Source: CAYPNF01 sp964411985
GTDB lineage: Bacteria > Verrucomicrobiota > Verrucomicrobiia > Limisphaerales > J093
Direction: 5' to 3'
DNA: 37,118 bases
Assembly (NCBI GenBank): GCA_964411985.1
Contig: CAYPNF010000072.1
Coordinates: forward strand, 1 to 37,118
Both the position numbers and the translations under genes were made by a program. How positions within the stretch are numbered: the stretch's first letter is position 1; each line of letters begins with the position of its first letter. Below the pieces are notes generated by a model. That model did no database searches. It was not told the origin of the DNA and saw only the letters and a program-made list of their open reading frames with translations. This document shows, piece by piece, positions 5,732 through 14,496 of the stretch.

Positions 5732-8700
5732 ATGCAACGCCTCCTGCTGTTTCCGCTTCTTTGCGCCTCCCTTTTCGCTTCCGCCACCGCCGCCAGCGTC
5801 ACGGTTTGGCAGATTGGCCAGTCGGACCAGAAATACGACGAGTTCGCCATCGCCAGGAATTACGGCGCTTTTCATGGACGTTTTGATACCAAACCGTTGG
5901 TTTACGAGATCGGCCGTAGCGAACCGGCCAAGGACTGGCCCTTCATCCACCCATCGACTTGGGATGGTTGGGCGGAGGGGCGACCGCATCCGTTCACGAT
6001 CCGGTTCCCTCTCAAAGAAACGCCCCGAGGCTTGTTCCGGCTGCGCGTGGAGTTCGTGGACGTCCATGCGGGAAGCCCGCCGACGATGGTGGTGAAAGTG
6101 GGAGACCATGCCGCTCGGCTTACGCTACTTCCAGGAGGCGGGGACGCTTCGCTGGGCAACCCCGCCGTGGGCAAGCCGCAGAAGCTGGAACTGGCCATGC
6201 CCGCTAGTTTCTTCCAGCAGGGTGTCAATGACCTGGAACTCACCACAGTCGATGGCTCCTGGTTACTGTACGATGCGGTCACGTTCCTAAACGACCCTGA
6301 CGTCGACACCTCTCAACCGGAGATTCAGAGCGTCACGGTAGAACCTACCCCGCTCTACCTCCGGGAAAACGGTCAGGTCCGGCGCGTGCTCAACGTCAAA
6401 GCCACGCTCTCCACTCCGTCGTCGGGTGCAACGATCACCGTGGGCGCAGGCGGCGACACGAGGGAAGTGCAAGTGAAGGATTGGGTGGGATTCAGCGGCA
6501 TCAATCAAGAGGTCTCCGTGTTGGACAAACCGGATCCTTTCGACGCAACCGTCACGGTCGTTGCGGGCAATGCCACCAAGAGCGTGAAGACGAGAATTGA
6601 GCCCGGCATACGATGGAAGATCTTCCTGGCGGCGAGCGGGCACACCGACATTGGCTACACGGACCTGCAACCAGCCTGCGCGGAACGACATAATCGGAAC
6701 ACGGATATGGCACTCCAAATCATGGAGAAAGACCCGGCGTTCAAATGGAATCTCGAAGTGGCATGGCAGGCGGAGAACTATCTCGCGACGCGGAAAGGAG
6801 CAGACCTCGATCGTTTCCTGCGTTTCGCCAGGGAAGGCCGGCTGGGGGTACAATCCCTTTACTGCAACCTGCTCACGGCTCTCTGTTCGCACGAAGCGGC
6901 CTGTCGTTCCACCTGGTACGCCCACACCCTGAAGACCCAATACGGCATCCCGTACCGGAGCGCGATGATCACCGATGTGCCCACGCAAGAAGCCACGATA
7001 CCCATGTTGCTAGCCAACTCCGGCATCCGATATTTCAGTAGCGGCATCAACAACGATCGCGCCTACCCTTTCACCACCCTGCAGGACCGGTGCCCCTTCT
7101 GGTGGGAAGGCCCCGACGGCAGCCGGGTCCTTATGATGTCCACGTGGCAGTATGCGCAGGCGACCCAATGGGGCCTGACGCGCAACGTAGAGACCGCACG
7201 GACTCGTATCATGGGGAAAATCATGGACTACGAGCAGCGCAAGAACTATCCCTACGATGCCATTTGGCTGCACGGGGCTTTGGGCGACAACGAATCGCTG
7301 GGGCCTGAACTAGCCCGGGTGGTCCAGGAGTGGAACGAACGCTATGAATCGCCAAAGCTCATTCTCTGCCAAAATGCGGAGTTCTACGAGTACATGGAGA
7401 AGCGCTATGGAAGCCAGTTCCCCGTATTCCGGGGCAGTCCGGGCGCTTACTGGGAGGACGGAGCTGGTTCGTCAGCCGCGGAAACGAAGCTGTGCCGCAA
7501 CGCGGAACAGCAGGTCGCCAATGCCGAGAAACTCATGGCGCTGGCACGCCAGGTTCAGCCCCAGGTCTCCTATGCCTCCGCCCAACTCGACGAAGCCTGG
7601 CGCAATTGCCTGCTCTACGATGAACACACCTGGGGCGCGCATTGCTCCATCAGCCAACCCGACAGCGATTTCACTCGCGGTCAATGGGAGATCAAAGCGC
7701 GCTTTGCCACGGACGCCGCTTCCCAAGCCGAGAGCCTGGAGCGCCAAAGCGCGAAGACCTTCGCATCCCTGGTCAAGACCGATGGCCGATCCCTCGTGGT
7801 GATCAATTCCGCGAGCTGGCCGCGCACCGATGTAGTCCAAGTGCGCCTGCCCGAAGGCATGGGTGTCGTGGACAAAGGAGTGGAATCCTGGGATGGCCCG
7901 CAAGGAACCACCCTTCTCGTGCGGAATGTCCCCGCAGGCGGATACCGGGCACTCAAGCTTGGCCCTAGCAAAGCAAAGCACCCCGCCGTCGCTGCAGAAG
8001 GCACGCTGCTGGAAAGCAGATTCTACCGCATTCGATTTGATGCCCAGAACGGAGCCATCACGAGTCTCTGGGATAAGAAAGAGAAACGGGAACTGGTCGA
8101 TCCCAAGGCCCCGTACCGGCTCAACCAGTACCTGTACGTGACCGGAGGCAACGGGAGCCGGATCGTGATGAACGAACGCGGTCCGGAACCCAGCCTGGTG
8201 GTGTCGGTCCCAGAGAAAGCCACGCTGCATCGCGAACGCCTGGGAACCCTGGGCGAACGCATGACCATCGAAACCTCCGCCACGATGACCCCCAATTTGA
8301 TCACTGAAGTCACGGTCTGGAACGACCTGGCGCGCGTGGACATTGTCAACCGCTTCACCAAAAAGGAAACGAACGACAAAGAGGCGGTGTACTTCGCCTT
8401 TCCGTTTTCCGCAAGCCAGCCCACGTTCCGTTACCAGTGTCCAGTGGGCATCGTGAACGCCAACCGCGACATGCTTCCCGGAGCTTGCCTGGATTGGTTC
8501 TCCGTCCAGCAGTTTGTGGAAATCGAGTCCACCGATAACGCCATCGTGTGGGCCTCCCCTGACGCCCCTCTAGTCTGCTTCCAGGACATCAACCGTGGCC
8601 GCTGGCTGCGGGAGTTGCCAATGAAAACCGGGCATCTCTATGCCTACGTGATGAACAATTACTGGCATACGAACTACAAAGCGCGTCAGGGCGGGACGAC

Positions 8701-9097
8701 GGAGTTCCGGTTCAGCATCTCGAGTCGTTCCAAGGCAAGTAATACGGCCTCCTCACGCTTCGGCTGGGAAACATCGAATCCTTTGATTGCGGTCGCCCAG
8801 GAAGGGAATGCGGCGGGGTTGCTTCCGGCGGATTCCTCCAGCCTGGTGGAGGTCCTTGAACCCAACGTGCTCCTGGTGGGCACCCGGCAGAGTGCCAAGG
8901 GGAAAGGGCTGATTCTTCGCCTGTGGGAAGTCAGTGGTCGGGCGGCGACCGCCCATGTTCGCCTGCGTCATTTTCCGGTGCGTAGCGCCACCGCGTGCAA
9001 CTTGGTCGAGGAACCTCAAGGATCTCTCCAGGTCAAAGACCAGACCGTCAGCGTCCCCCTGCGCGGTTCAGGCCTCGCCACCGTGCTGGTAGAGTAA
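5732..9097 (+). CDS. Secreted GH38 alpha-mannosidase-like enzyme with N-terminal PL4-like domain
   Basis: A 1121-residue protein with a signal peptide (about 1-20, ending ASATA-AS). Residues about 22-190 (VWQIGQSD...HPSTWDGWAEGRPHPFTIRF...LRVEFVD) resemble domain III of PL4 rhamnogalacturonan lyases, a sugar-binding beta-sandwich. A second beta region (195-290) leads to the GH38 catalytic part: the zinc-site motif HTDIGY at H304-D306, MITDVPT with D415 as probable nucleophile, and the mid-domain motif around 620-636 (DEAWRN, YDEHTWG). The C-terminal 400 residues are beta-rich, as in GH38. GH38 enzymes are retaining, metal-dependent alpha-mannosidases. The signal peptide puts it in the periplasm or outside. 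It stands alone after the repeat array, 1.3 kb upstream of the carbohydrate cluster. Substrate linkage cannot be judged. Confidence 0.85.
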   Translation: MQRLLLFPLLCASLFASATAASVTVWQIGQSDQKYDEFAIARNYGAFHGRFDTKPLVYEIGRSEPAKDWPFIHPSTWDGWAEGRPHPFTIRFPLKETPRGLFRLRVEFVDVHAGSPPTMVVKVGDHAARLTLLPGGGDASLGNPAVGKPQKLELAMPASFFQQGVNDLELTTVDGSWLLYDAVTFLNDPDVDTSQPEIQSVTVEPTPLYLRENGQVRRVLNVKATLSTPSSGATITVGAGGDTREVQVKDWVGFSGINQEVSVLDKPDPFDATVTVVAGNATKSVKTRIEPGIRWKIFLAASGHTDIGYTDLQPACAERHNRNTDMALQIMEKDPAFKWNLEVAWQAENYLATRKGADLDRFLRFAREGRLGVQSLYCNLLTALCSHEAACRSTWYAHTLKTQYGIPYRSAMITDVPTQEATIPMLLANSGIRYFSSGINNDRAYPFTTLQDRCPFWWEGPDGSRVLMMSTWQYAQATQWGLTRNVETARTRIMGKIMDYEQRKNYPYDAIWLHGALGDNESLGPELARVVQEWNERYESPKLILCQNAEFYEYMEKRYGSQFPVFRGSPGAYWEDGAGSSAAETKLCRNAEQQVANAEKLMALARQVQPQVSYASAQLDEAWRNCLLYDEHTWGAHCSISQPDSDFTRGQWEIKARFATDAASQAESLERQSAKTFASLVKTDGRSLVVINSASWPRTDVVQVRLPEGMGVVDKGVESWDGPQGTTLLVRNVPAGGYRALKLGPSKAKHPAVAAEGTLLESRFYRIRFDAQNGAITSLWDKKEKRELVDPKAPYRLNQYLYVTGGNGSRIVMNERGPEPSLVVSVPEKATLHRERLGTLGERMTIETSATMTPNLITEVTVWNDLARVDIVNRFTKKETNDKEAVYFAFPFSASQPTFRYQCPVGIVNANRDMLPGACLDWFSVQQFVEIESTDNAIVWASPDAPLVCFQDINRGRWLRELPMKTGHLYAYVMNNYWHTNYKARQGGTTEFRFSISSRSKASNTASSRFGWETSNPLIAVAQEGNAAGLLPADSSSLVEVLEPNVLLVGTRQSAKGKGLILRLWEVSGRAATAHVRLRHFPVRSATACNLVEEPQGSLQVKDQTVSVPLRGSGLATVLVE

Positions 9098-9109
9098 CCT
9101 CAACCCTTC

Positions 9110-9164
9110 ATCGCACACTTGATCGCACACTTTGTCGATTTCGCGATGAACCCGAGGTGTGCGA
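9110..9164. terminator. Possible bidirectional terminator, inverted repeat between convergent genes
   Basis: TCGCACAC (9123-9130) is perfectly complementary to GTGTGCGA (9157-9164). A further copy of TCGCACACTT lies at 9111-9120. The loop is long (26 bases) and no T-run follows, so a Rho-independent terminator is not well supported. Its place between the GH38 stop (9097) and the convergent small-gene stop (9193) is the main argument. Confidence 0.3.
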
Positions 9165-9192
9165 GGTGAAGAAAGCGCGCGAACAACCTGCG

Positions 9193-9471
9193 TCATCGAC
9201 TCAAGCCAGTAGCGGCGGGAACGAGCTCCTTCTCTTGGATCTTGATGGAAAAGACATTCACGAACGGTGCTTGGCGGACATTCAAACTCGTTCGCAGCAG
9301 GTCATAGGTCTGAGCCGAGCCAGATCGTTCCGCAGACCCTAGAGGACCTGCCTTCTCGGAGGCGTTTTGGAGTCCGTGGCGGTAACCCAGCGAATACACG
9401 GCGTTCAAGGCAGCAGCCACAACCAATGCAGCAGCCACGGCTCCCACCGTGACGTGAGTTTTCGCGTTCAT
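9193..9471 (-). CDS. Small single-pass membrane protein, unknown
   Basis: From ATG 9471, which has GGAG five bases upstream, this is a 92-residue protein. It starts MNAKTHVTVG, has one membrane helix (about residues 8-27, AAALVVAAALNAVYSL), then a hydrophilic tail with SAQTYDLLRTSLN and FVNVFSIKIQEKEL. I recognise no family. The reading frame extends upstream to 9699 without a ribosome site and across the end of the neighbouring gene, so the longer form is unlikely. It is the last of three small minus-strand membrane-protein genes, about 59 bp after the second. Confidence 0.6.
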   Translation of the reverse strand: MNAKTHVTVGAVAAALVVAAALNAVYSLGYRHGLQNASEKAGPLGSAERSGSAQTYDLLRTSLNVRQAPFVNVFSIKIQEKELVPAATGLSR

Positions 9472-9530
9472 AATCACTCCGAATTCCACCAACCGGGAAA
9501 CAGTGGGCAACGCCGACGCAAACTGCCACC

Positions 9531-9725
9531 TCAGCGACACAACCTTTCTCCGAGATTGAGTACAGTCGCAATCATCGCCATGACGAAGGGGATGAAGACA
9601 AGAAACGACAGCACCAACCCAATCCACGCGAGTGTCCGCTCCGGCGCTTTGCGTCTCGCATGAAAAGCGTACAGGAGCGCCACCGGTGCCGCGAAGCAAA
9701 GGATACTCTCCATGAGTATCACCAT
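9531..9725 (-). CDS. Small two-helix membrane protein, unknown
   Basis: A 64-residue protein with two hydrophobic segments (about 3-20 and 32-56) joined by a basic loop (HARRKAPER). ATG 9725 has AGGA four bases upstream; ATG 9713 is an alternative start. No family is recognised. The gene follows the 9735-9884 gene after 9 bp, which supports one transcript. Proteins of this size and plan are easily over-called, but the paired ribosome site and tandem arrangement argue that it is real. Confidence 0.55.
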   Translation of the reverse strand: MVILMESILCFAAPVALLYAFHARRKAPERTLAWIGLVLSFLVFIPFVMAMIATVLNLGERLCR

Positions 9726-9734
9726 GGGATCCTG

Positions 9735-9884
9735 TCAGCCACGCCCAATAATGGACCCGAGCGCGAAAGCGGGAATCAGCGGGAGCAGCAAGGCAATCCG
9801 CCCGGAGGCGGGGAACCGCCCCGAAAAAGCCCCAGCAACGGAACCGAGGATGGCCATGAAGAGGAGAATAGCAGGTTCATTCAT
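9735..9884 (-). CDS. Very small two-helix membrane protein, unknown
   Basis: From ATG 9884 this is a 49-residue protein made of two hydrophobic helices (about 4-20 and 29-46) separated by a short SGRFPASGR turn. A longer in-frame start at 9947 would add 21 residues with no ribosome site. No Shine-Dalgarno sequence is visible before 9884 either, but the nine bases before the ATG (CTCAGATCT) match those before hinT exactly. It leads the three-gene run of small membrane proteins. Confidence 0.5.
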   Translation of the reverse strand: MNEPAILLFMAILGSVAGAFSGRFPASGRIALLLPLIPAFALGSIIGRG

Positions 9885-10399
9885 AGATCTGAGCACTTGT
9901 GTCTCGAGCCACATTACCTTCACCCAACCGCCTATCGGTACATTCAACCATCTCGACCCGGCCTACAACCACTTTTTCGCACCCGATAATCTGGGCCATC
10001 TGCGGATGACCTGGTCTTGTGGAGGCCCAACCATGAAGAAAAGGAAGCAGGCAGGAAGAGAGGGCTTCATTTCTCCCCCTTCCGTCTTCTTCCGTAGGCT
10101 TCATGGTTTAGATTCAAAGTCCGGGGAGAGTTGAGGGTCACCATGAAGCACATGAAGTCATGAAGAACGATATGTTCGTTTTGTCTTCTCGGTTCCCCGT
10201 CGTCTCAGAGTATCTGCGACAATCCGCAATCTGCGGACAACTCCGCGTCCCATTCGTGTCATTCGTGTGATTCGTGGTTTTCCCTCCCTTTCTGTGTGTT
10301 CCGAGTATTCTGTGGTGGATCACTCCGGCATCGGGATCCGCACTTCCGCGTTTACATCGCCTTCAGGACCCTCTATACCACCAACAAATCATTCACCTT
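9885..10399. other. 515-bp gene-free region with short dispersed-type repeats
   Basis: No convincing gene is seen. The first half holds purine-rich, low-information sequence with a 33-codon frame at 10033 that I do not believe. The second half holds two clusters of short near-tandem repeats (10143-10165 and 10252-10277, described separately) and a CCGCAATCTGCGG palindrome near 10225. The promoter for the DUF362 cluster should be in the last 100 bp, but I could not pick a -35/-10 pair with confidence. Confidence 0.5.
10143..10277. repeat. Short-period dispersed-type repeats (ATGAAG x3; ATTCGTGt/g x3)
   Basis: ATGAAG occurs at 10143, 10152 and 10160, a spacing of 9 and 8 bp. ATTCGTGT occurs at 10252 and 10261 and ATTCGTGG at 10270, an exact 9-bp period. 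Sequences of this kind recur between genes in many environmental Verrucomicrobia-like genomes as I recall them, but that cannot be checked here. No coding sense is apparent. Confidence 0.55.
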
Positions 10400-11467
10400 A
10401 TGACGAGCCCGTCCTTGAACTCGCGCCGAGCCTTCCTCCAACGATCGCTCCTTGGATCCCTGGCCCTCACCGCTTTTCCCGCCACCTGGGTCTCCCGTGC
10501 CGCCCAAAAGGCACCCCCGCCCCCTCCGCCCACCCGCTTGGCCCTCATGACCGGAACCGACCGCGCCAAGATGGCCTTCGAGGGCCTGAAGCCTTTCTCG
10601 GATGAACTGAAACGCACCATCGGCAAGCGCCGGGTGGTCATCAAACCCAACAACGTGGCCATCGACAACCCTCTGTGCGCCACTCACGCCGACACCATCG
10701 AGGGTACGCTTGAATTTCTAAAGTCCATTGGAAAACTGGAAGGCACCATCATCGCCGAGTCAGCCGCCAGCGGCCCCACCCTGGAAGGTTTCTCCAATTA
10801 CAAGTACACTGCCCTAGCCGAAAAGTACCACGTGAAACTGGTCGATCTCGACCAAGACGAGACGGAGTTGATCCAGGTCTTCGATGAGAAGGATTTCCGG
10901 CCACATCCGATGCGCACCTGCCGCACGCTTCTGGACCCCAACTCGTTCATCATTTCCGCCACACGAATGAAGACTCATGACCGGGTGGTGGCCACGCTCT
11001 CGCTCAAGAACATCGTCGTAGGCGCCCCGATCAAGGATGCCGGGTTCGCCTGGGGCAGAGGCCGTGCGGGAGCCAAGAATGACAAACCGATTGTCCACGG
11101 CAGTGGTTTCCGCGGCATTAACTACAACCTTTTCGCCCTCGCGCCTCGACTCCACCCGCACCTGTCCATCCTGGACGCCGTGGAGGGGATGCAAGGCAAC
11201 GGCCCCGTAGGCGGAAAACCCGTCGATCATCGAGTCTGTGTCGTCAGTACCGACTGGCTGGCCGCCGACCGCGCCGCCGTGGAACTCATGGGAATCGACT
11301 TCGCCCAAGTCGGCTACCTGAACTATTGCGCGCAGGCTCGTATGGGTGAGGCCGATCTGGCGAAGATGGAGATTCTGGGTCCCTCCCTCAAGGAACATAT
11401 CAAGACCTACAAGCTGAGTGATAACATCCAGGACCAATTGGTGTGGATGAAACCGGCCCAGGCCTAG
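10400..11467 (+). CDS. Tat-exported DUF362 protein
   Basis: From ATG 10400 this is 355 residues. The N-terminus NSRRAFLQRSLLGSLALTAFP is a twin-arginine signal with R9-R10. The body (KRRVVIKPNNVAIDNP, then THADTIEGTLEFLKSIG, FIISATRMKTHDRVVATLSLKNIVVG, LSILDAVEGMQGNGPVGGKP and LAADRAAVELMGID) follows the DUF362 family closely. Some DUF362 relatives carry ferredoxin domains; here no iron-sulfur cysteine cluster is present. The molecular function is not known. Export by Tat suggests folding or cofactor loading before transport. It heads the plus-strand carbohydrate cluster, 36 bp or so ahead of the GH43-like gene. A frame extension to 10274 runs through repeat sequence and is not credible. Confidence 0.83.
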   Translation: MTSPSLNSRRAFLQRSLLGSLALTAFPATWVSRAAQKAPPPPPPTRLALMTGTDRAKMAFEGLKPFSDELKRTIGKRRVVIKPNNVAIDNPLCATHADTIEGTLEFLKSIGKLEGTIIAESAASGPTLEGFSNYKYTALAEKYHVKLVDLDQDETELIQVFDEKDFRPHPMRTCRTLLDPNSFIISATRMKTHDRVVATLSLKNIVVGAPIKDAGFAWGRGRAGAKNDKPIVHGSGFRGINYNLFALAPRLHPHLSILDAVEGMQGNGPVGGKPVDHRVCVVSTDWLAADRAAVELMGIDFAQVGYLNYCAQARMGEADLAKMEILGPSLKEHIKTYKLSDNIQDQLVWMKPAQA

Positions 11468-11506
11468 ACGGCAGAAACTGGATTCCGTTCGCATGAGCTC
11501 TGAGTG

Positions 11507-12547
11507 ATGAGATTCTGCAGAACAGTCACGCTATTCCTGATTGGCACTCTGCTGACCTGGGTGTCCCTTCGAGCCCAGATGCCCGACCCGCCGGGACAGG
11601 TCCAGCCTGGCGAAACACCCAAGAACGAGGCTTATCTCTTCGCCCACATGGTCCACGGCGACTATTGGCGCCTTTACTACAGCGTCAGCCTCGATGGATC
11701 GCACTGGGAGGTCCTCAACGGTGGCAAACGCGTGTGCGAGGAGTACCGGGGCCATGCTGACATCTGCAAAGGGCAGGACGGTCGCTACTACCTGGTCGGC
11801 AACCGGGGCGACGACCAACCCGACATCAACTTCTGGGTTTCCGAAGACTTGATCACCTGGAAGAAACACGGCGACTACGTGCCCGATCTCAAGAACGTTC
11901 CGGACTACCCCAAGGCCATGCCCAGGATCGGTGCTCCCAAACTCTATTTCGACACCCCCAGTTCCCAATACCTCCTGACCTGGCACACGACTCATGACTT
12001 GGGCAAGACCGACCTCCCGGAACCCTATTGGGCGGGTCAAAGAACTCTCTATGCCACCTCCAAGGACCTGAAAACCTTCTCGGCCCCACCCCGAAAATTG
12101 TTCGAATGGAACATGGCTACGATCGATGTGATCCTCCGCCAGGAGGGAGATCGCTATTTTGCGATCCTGAAGGACGAGCGATATCCCACCTTGGATTGGA
12201 CTACCGGCAAGACGATTCGCATCTGCAGCGCTCCAGCCCTTTTGGGGCCTTATTCCGAGCCGGGAGCCCCCGTTAGCCCTGGCTTCCGGGAAGCGCCTAC
12301 TCTCATTCCCTCACCGAATGGCAAGGCCTGGTACCTCTATTATGAGCAGTACCCAGGCGTCTCCTACGGTCTCTCGGTCGCTTCCAGCCTCAAAGGACCC
12401 TGGTATCAGGTTTCCGGCGCGACGCAGTACCGCGACTGGGACAAATACTCTCTGCCTCCCAAAGTGCGGCACGGCTCGATGAGACCGATCTCCCGCAAGG
12501 AATACGACGGCCTCGTCGGCGCGTTCGGAAAGGGCAAAAGCAACTGA
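11507..12547 (+). CDS. Secreted GH43-like five-bladed beta-propeller glycosidase
   Basis: A 346-residue protein with a signal peptide (about 1-23, ending LRAQ). The repeated pattern of W/Y-rich strands (YYSVSLDGSHWEVL, YLVGNRG, FWVSEDLITWKKHG, YLLTWHTT, YATSKDLKTFS) indicates a GH43/GH117-type propeller. Acidic candidates sit in the expected order: D in GHADIC (near 85), D in MATIDVIL (near 205), and E in FREAPTLI (near 265). These would be the base, pKa modulator and acid of an inverting arabinosidase or xylosidase. A GTG directly before the ATG could also start it. It lies between the DUF362 gene and the nucleoside hydrolase fusion (11-bp gap), clearly one operon. The exact subfamily is uncertain. 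Confidence 0.75.
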   Translation: MRFCRTVTLFLIGTLLTWVSLRAQMPDPPGQVQPGETPKNEAYLFAHMVHGDYWRLYYSVSLDGSHWEVLNGGKRVCEEYRGHADICKGQDGRYYLVGNRGDDQPDINFWVSEDLITWKKHGDYVPDLKNVPDYPKAMPRIGAPKLYFDTPSSQYLLTWHTTHDLGKTDLPEPYWAGQRTLYATSKDLKTFSAPPRKLFEWNMATIDVILRQEGDRYFAILKDERYPTLDWTTGKTIRICSAPALLGPYSEPGAPVSPGFREAPTLIPSPNGKAWYLYYEQYPGVSYGLSVASSLKGPWYQVSGATQYRDWDKYSLPPKVRHGSMRPISRKEYDGLVGAFGKGKSN

Positions 12548-12558
12548 CTCCTCCCAGT

Positions 12559-14496
12559 ATGGATCGTACTTCAGCAAAACTCGCGTTCAGTCTCTCCACC
12601 GGCGTCCTTCTCCTGGCCCAACCCTGGCAGGCCTCCGCCGCCTCCCCAGCCAAGATCATCCTCGATGTCGACCTGGCAGAGGACGTCGATGATGCTGGCG
12701 CACTCGGGGTGCTGCACGCGCTGGCCGATCGTGGGGAAGCCGAGATCCTGGCGACGATCGTGTCTTCCAAGAACGAATCCGTGGGCCCGTGCCTGGATGC
12801 CATCAACACGTGGTATGGGCGGCCCAATCTTCCCATCGGTTACCAGCAGGGCCACCAATTCGGGTATCGAAACACCAAGGACGCCAACCGCGACACGGGC
12901 TCCAACTACGCCGCAAAAGTCGCGGACGCCTTCCCCCACGACCTCCAACGCAGCAGCGACGCTCCCGAGGCGGCCTCCCTTTGCCGCAAGATCCTGGCCT
13001 CCCAACCCGATGGAAGCGTGACGATCGTCAGCGTAGGTTTCCTCACCAATCTACGTAACCTGCTCGACTCTCCCCCGGACACCTATAGCACCCTAAACGG
13101 GGAAGCGCTCGTGAAGCAAAAGGTCAAACAGTGGGTCTGCATGGGAGGAAAGTTCCCGGATGGAAAGTTTGGCGATGGAAACGGTGAGTACAACGTCATG
13201 TGGGATACAGTCGCCTCCGTGCGAGCCATCAACGATTGGCCGACTCCCATCGTCTTCAGCGGCTTCGAGATCGGCGCCAAGGTGAAGGTGGGCAGCCAAC
13301 TCAAGAAGACTCCGGAAGCCAATCCCGTGCGGGCCTGTTATCAGCATTACAACGGGCTTCAGGAGCGCGAAGCCTGGGACCTGACCGCCGTCCTCTATGC
13401 GGTCCGAGGCGCGAGCCATTACTGGAACCTCTCTGAACCCGGCTTCTGCCTCATGCGCGCCCGAGTGTCGCATGGGTACAACGAGTGGATCCCCACCCCA
13501 ACGAAACAGCATCGATACCTGATCGAGAAGATGCCACCCGCTGAATTGGCGAAGGTACTGGAGGAACTCGTCACTCAACCCCCCCGCTCCCAGAACCCCA
13601 TTTTCCAGGGATGGTACGCCGACCCGGAAGCGGTGATCTTCGGAAAGGAGTACTGGATCTACCCGACGTACTCGGCTCCCTACGACCAACAGATCCTCTT
13701 CGACGCGTTTTCCTCCCCGGATCTGGTCCATTGGACCAAGCACAGTCGTATTCTCGACAACACCGAAATCAAGTGGGCACGCCGAGCGATGTGGGCACCC
13801 GCGGCGGTGGAACGGAACGGTAAGTACTACTTCTTCTTCAGCGCCAACGATATCCATGACGAGCAGAAGGAAGTAGGTGGAATCGGGGTCGCGGTGGCGG
13901 ATCAACCGGCAGGCCCTTTCAAGGACTTGCTCGGCAAACCGCTCGTCAACCAGATCCGCAATGGCGCGCAGCCGATCGACCAATTTGTTTTCAGGGATAA
14001 GGACGGCCAGGATTACCTAATCTACGGCGGATGGTCGCACTGTAACATCGCCAGGCTCAAAGCCGATTTCACTGGGCTGGACACTTTCCCCGATGGTTCC
14101 ACTTTCAAGGAAATCACGCCGGAGAACTACGTCGAAGGCCCCTTCATGTTCCTCAAGGACAACAAGTATTACTTTATGTGGTCCGAAGGCGGCTGGACCG
14201 GCCCTAACTACTCGGTTGCCTATGCAATTGGCGACTCACCACTCGGTCCTTTCAAGAGGATCGGGAGGATCTTGCAGCAGGATGCGACCATTGCCACTGG
14301 GGCGGGTCATCACTCCGTCCTGCTTGTGCCCAATACGGACCAATGGTATATTGTCTATCATCGCAGGCCGCTTGGTGAAACCGATGCGAACCATCGGGTG
14401 ACCTGTATTGACCGAATGTTCTTTGATGAAAAGGGGTTGATTCAACCCGTCACCATCACTCACACAGGTGTGGAACGACACCCGCTGAAACCATGA
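12559..14496 (+). CDS. Secreted fusion of nucleoside hydrolase-like and GH43 domains
   Basis: A 645-residue protein with a signal peptide (about 1-27, ending ASAASPA). Residues 30-330 form an inosine-uridine nucleoside hydrolase-like domain: the calcium-site motif is ILDVDLAEDVDDAGALGVLHAL (about 34-55), followed by ILATIVSSKN, SVTIVSVGFLTNLRNLL and a late VLYAVRG. Residues 345-640 are a complete GH43 propeller: GWYADPEAVIFGKEYW with the base aspartate near 350, MWAPAAVERNGKYYFFFSAN near 411, IDQFVF near 472 and VEGPFMFLKDNKYYFMWSEGGW with the acid glutamate near 526. The N-domain probably cleaves an N- or O-glycosidic ribose-like bond, the C-domain an arabinoside or xyloside. The next gene overlaps its stop by four bases (ATGA). 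Confidence 0.84.
   Translation: MDRTSAKLAFSLSTGVLLLAQPWQASAASPAKIILDVDLAEDVDDAGALGVLHALADRGEAEILATIVSSKNESVGPCLDAINTWYGRPNLPIGYQQGHQFGYRNTKDANRDTGSNYAAKVADAFPHDLQRSSDAPEAASLCRKILASQPDGSVTIVSVGFLTNLRNLLDSPPDTYSTLNGEALVKQKVKQWVCMGGKFPDGKFGDGNGEYNVMWDTVASVRAINDWPTPIVFSGFEIGAKVKVGSQLKKTPEANPVRACYQHYNGLQEREAWDLTAVLYAVRGASHYWNLSEPGFCLMRARVSHGYNEWIPTPTKQHRYLIEKMPPAELAKVLEELVTQPPRSQNPIFQGWYADPEAVIFGKEYWIYPTYSAPYDQQILFDAFSSPDLVHWTKHSRILDNTEIKWARRAMWAPAAVERNGKYYFFFSANDIHDEQKEVGGIGVAVADQPAGPFKDLLGKPLVNQIRNGAQPIDQFVFRDKDGQDYLIYGGWSHCNIARLKADFTGLDTFPDGSTFKEITPENYVEGPFMFLKDNKYYFMWSEGGWTGPNYSVAYAIGDSPLGPFKRIGRILQQDATIATGAGHHSVLLVPNTDQWYIVYHRRPLGETDANHRVTCIDRMFFDEKGLIQPVTITHTGVERHPLKP

Noticed and set aside
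10274..10399. Longer N-terminus of the DUF362 protein
   Set aside because: It reads through intergenic repeats and would bury the Tat signal inside the protein.
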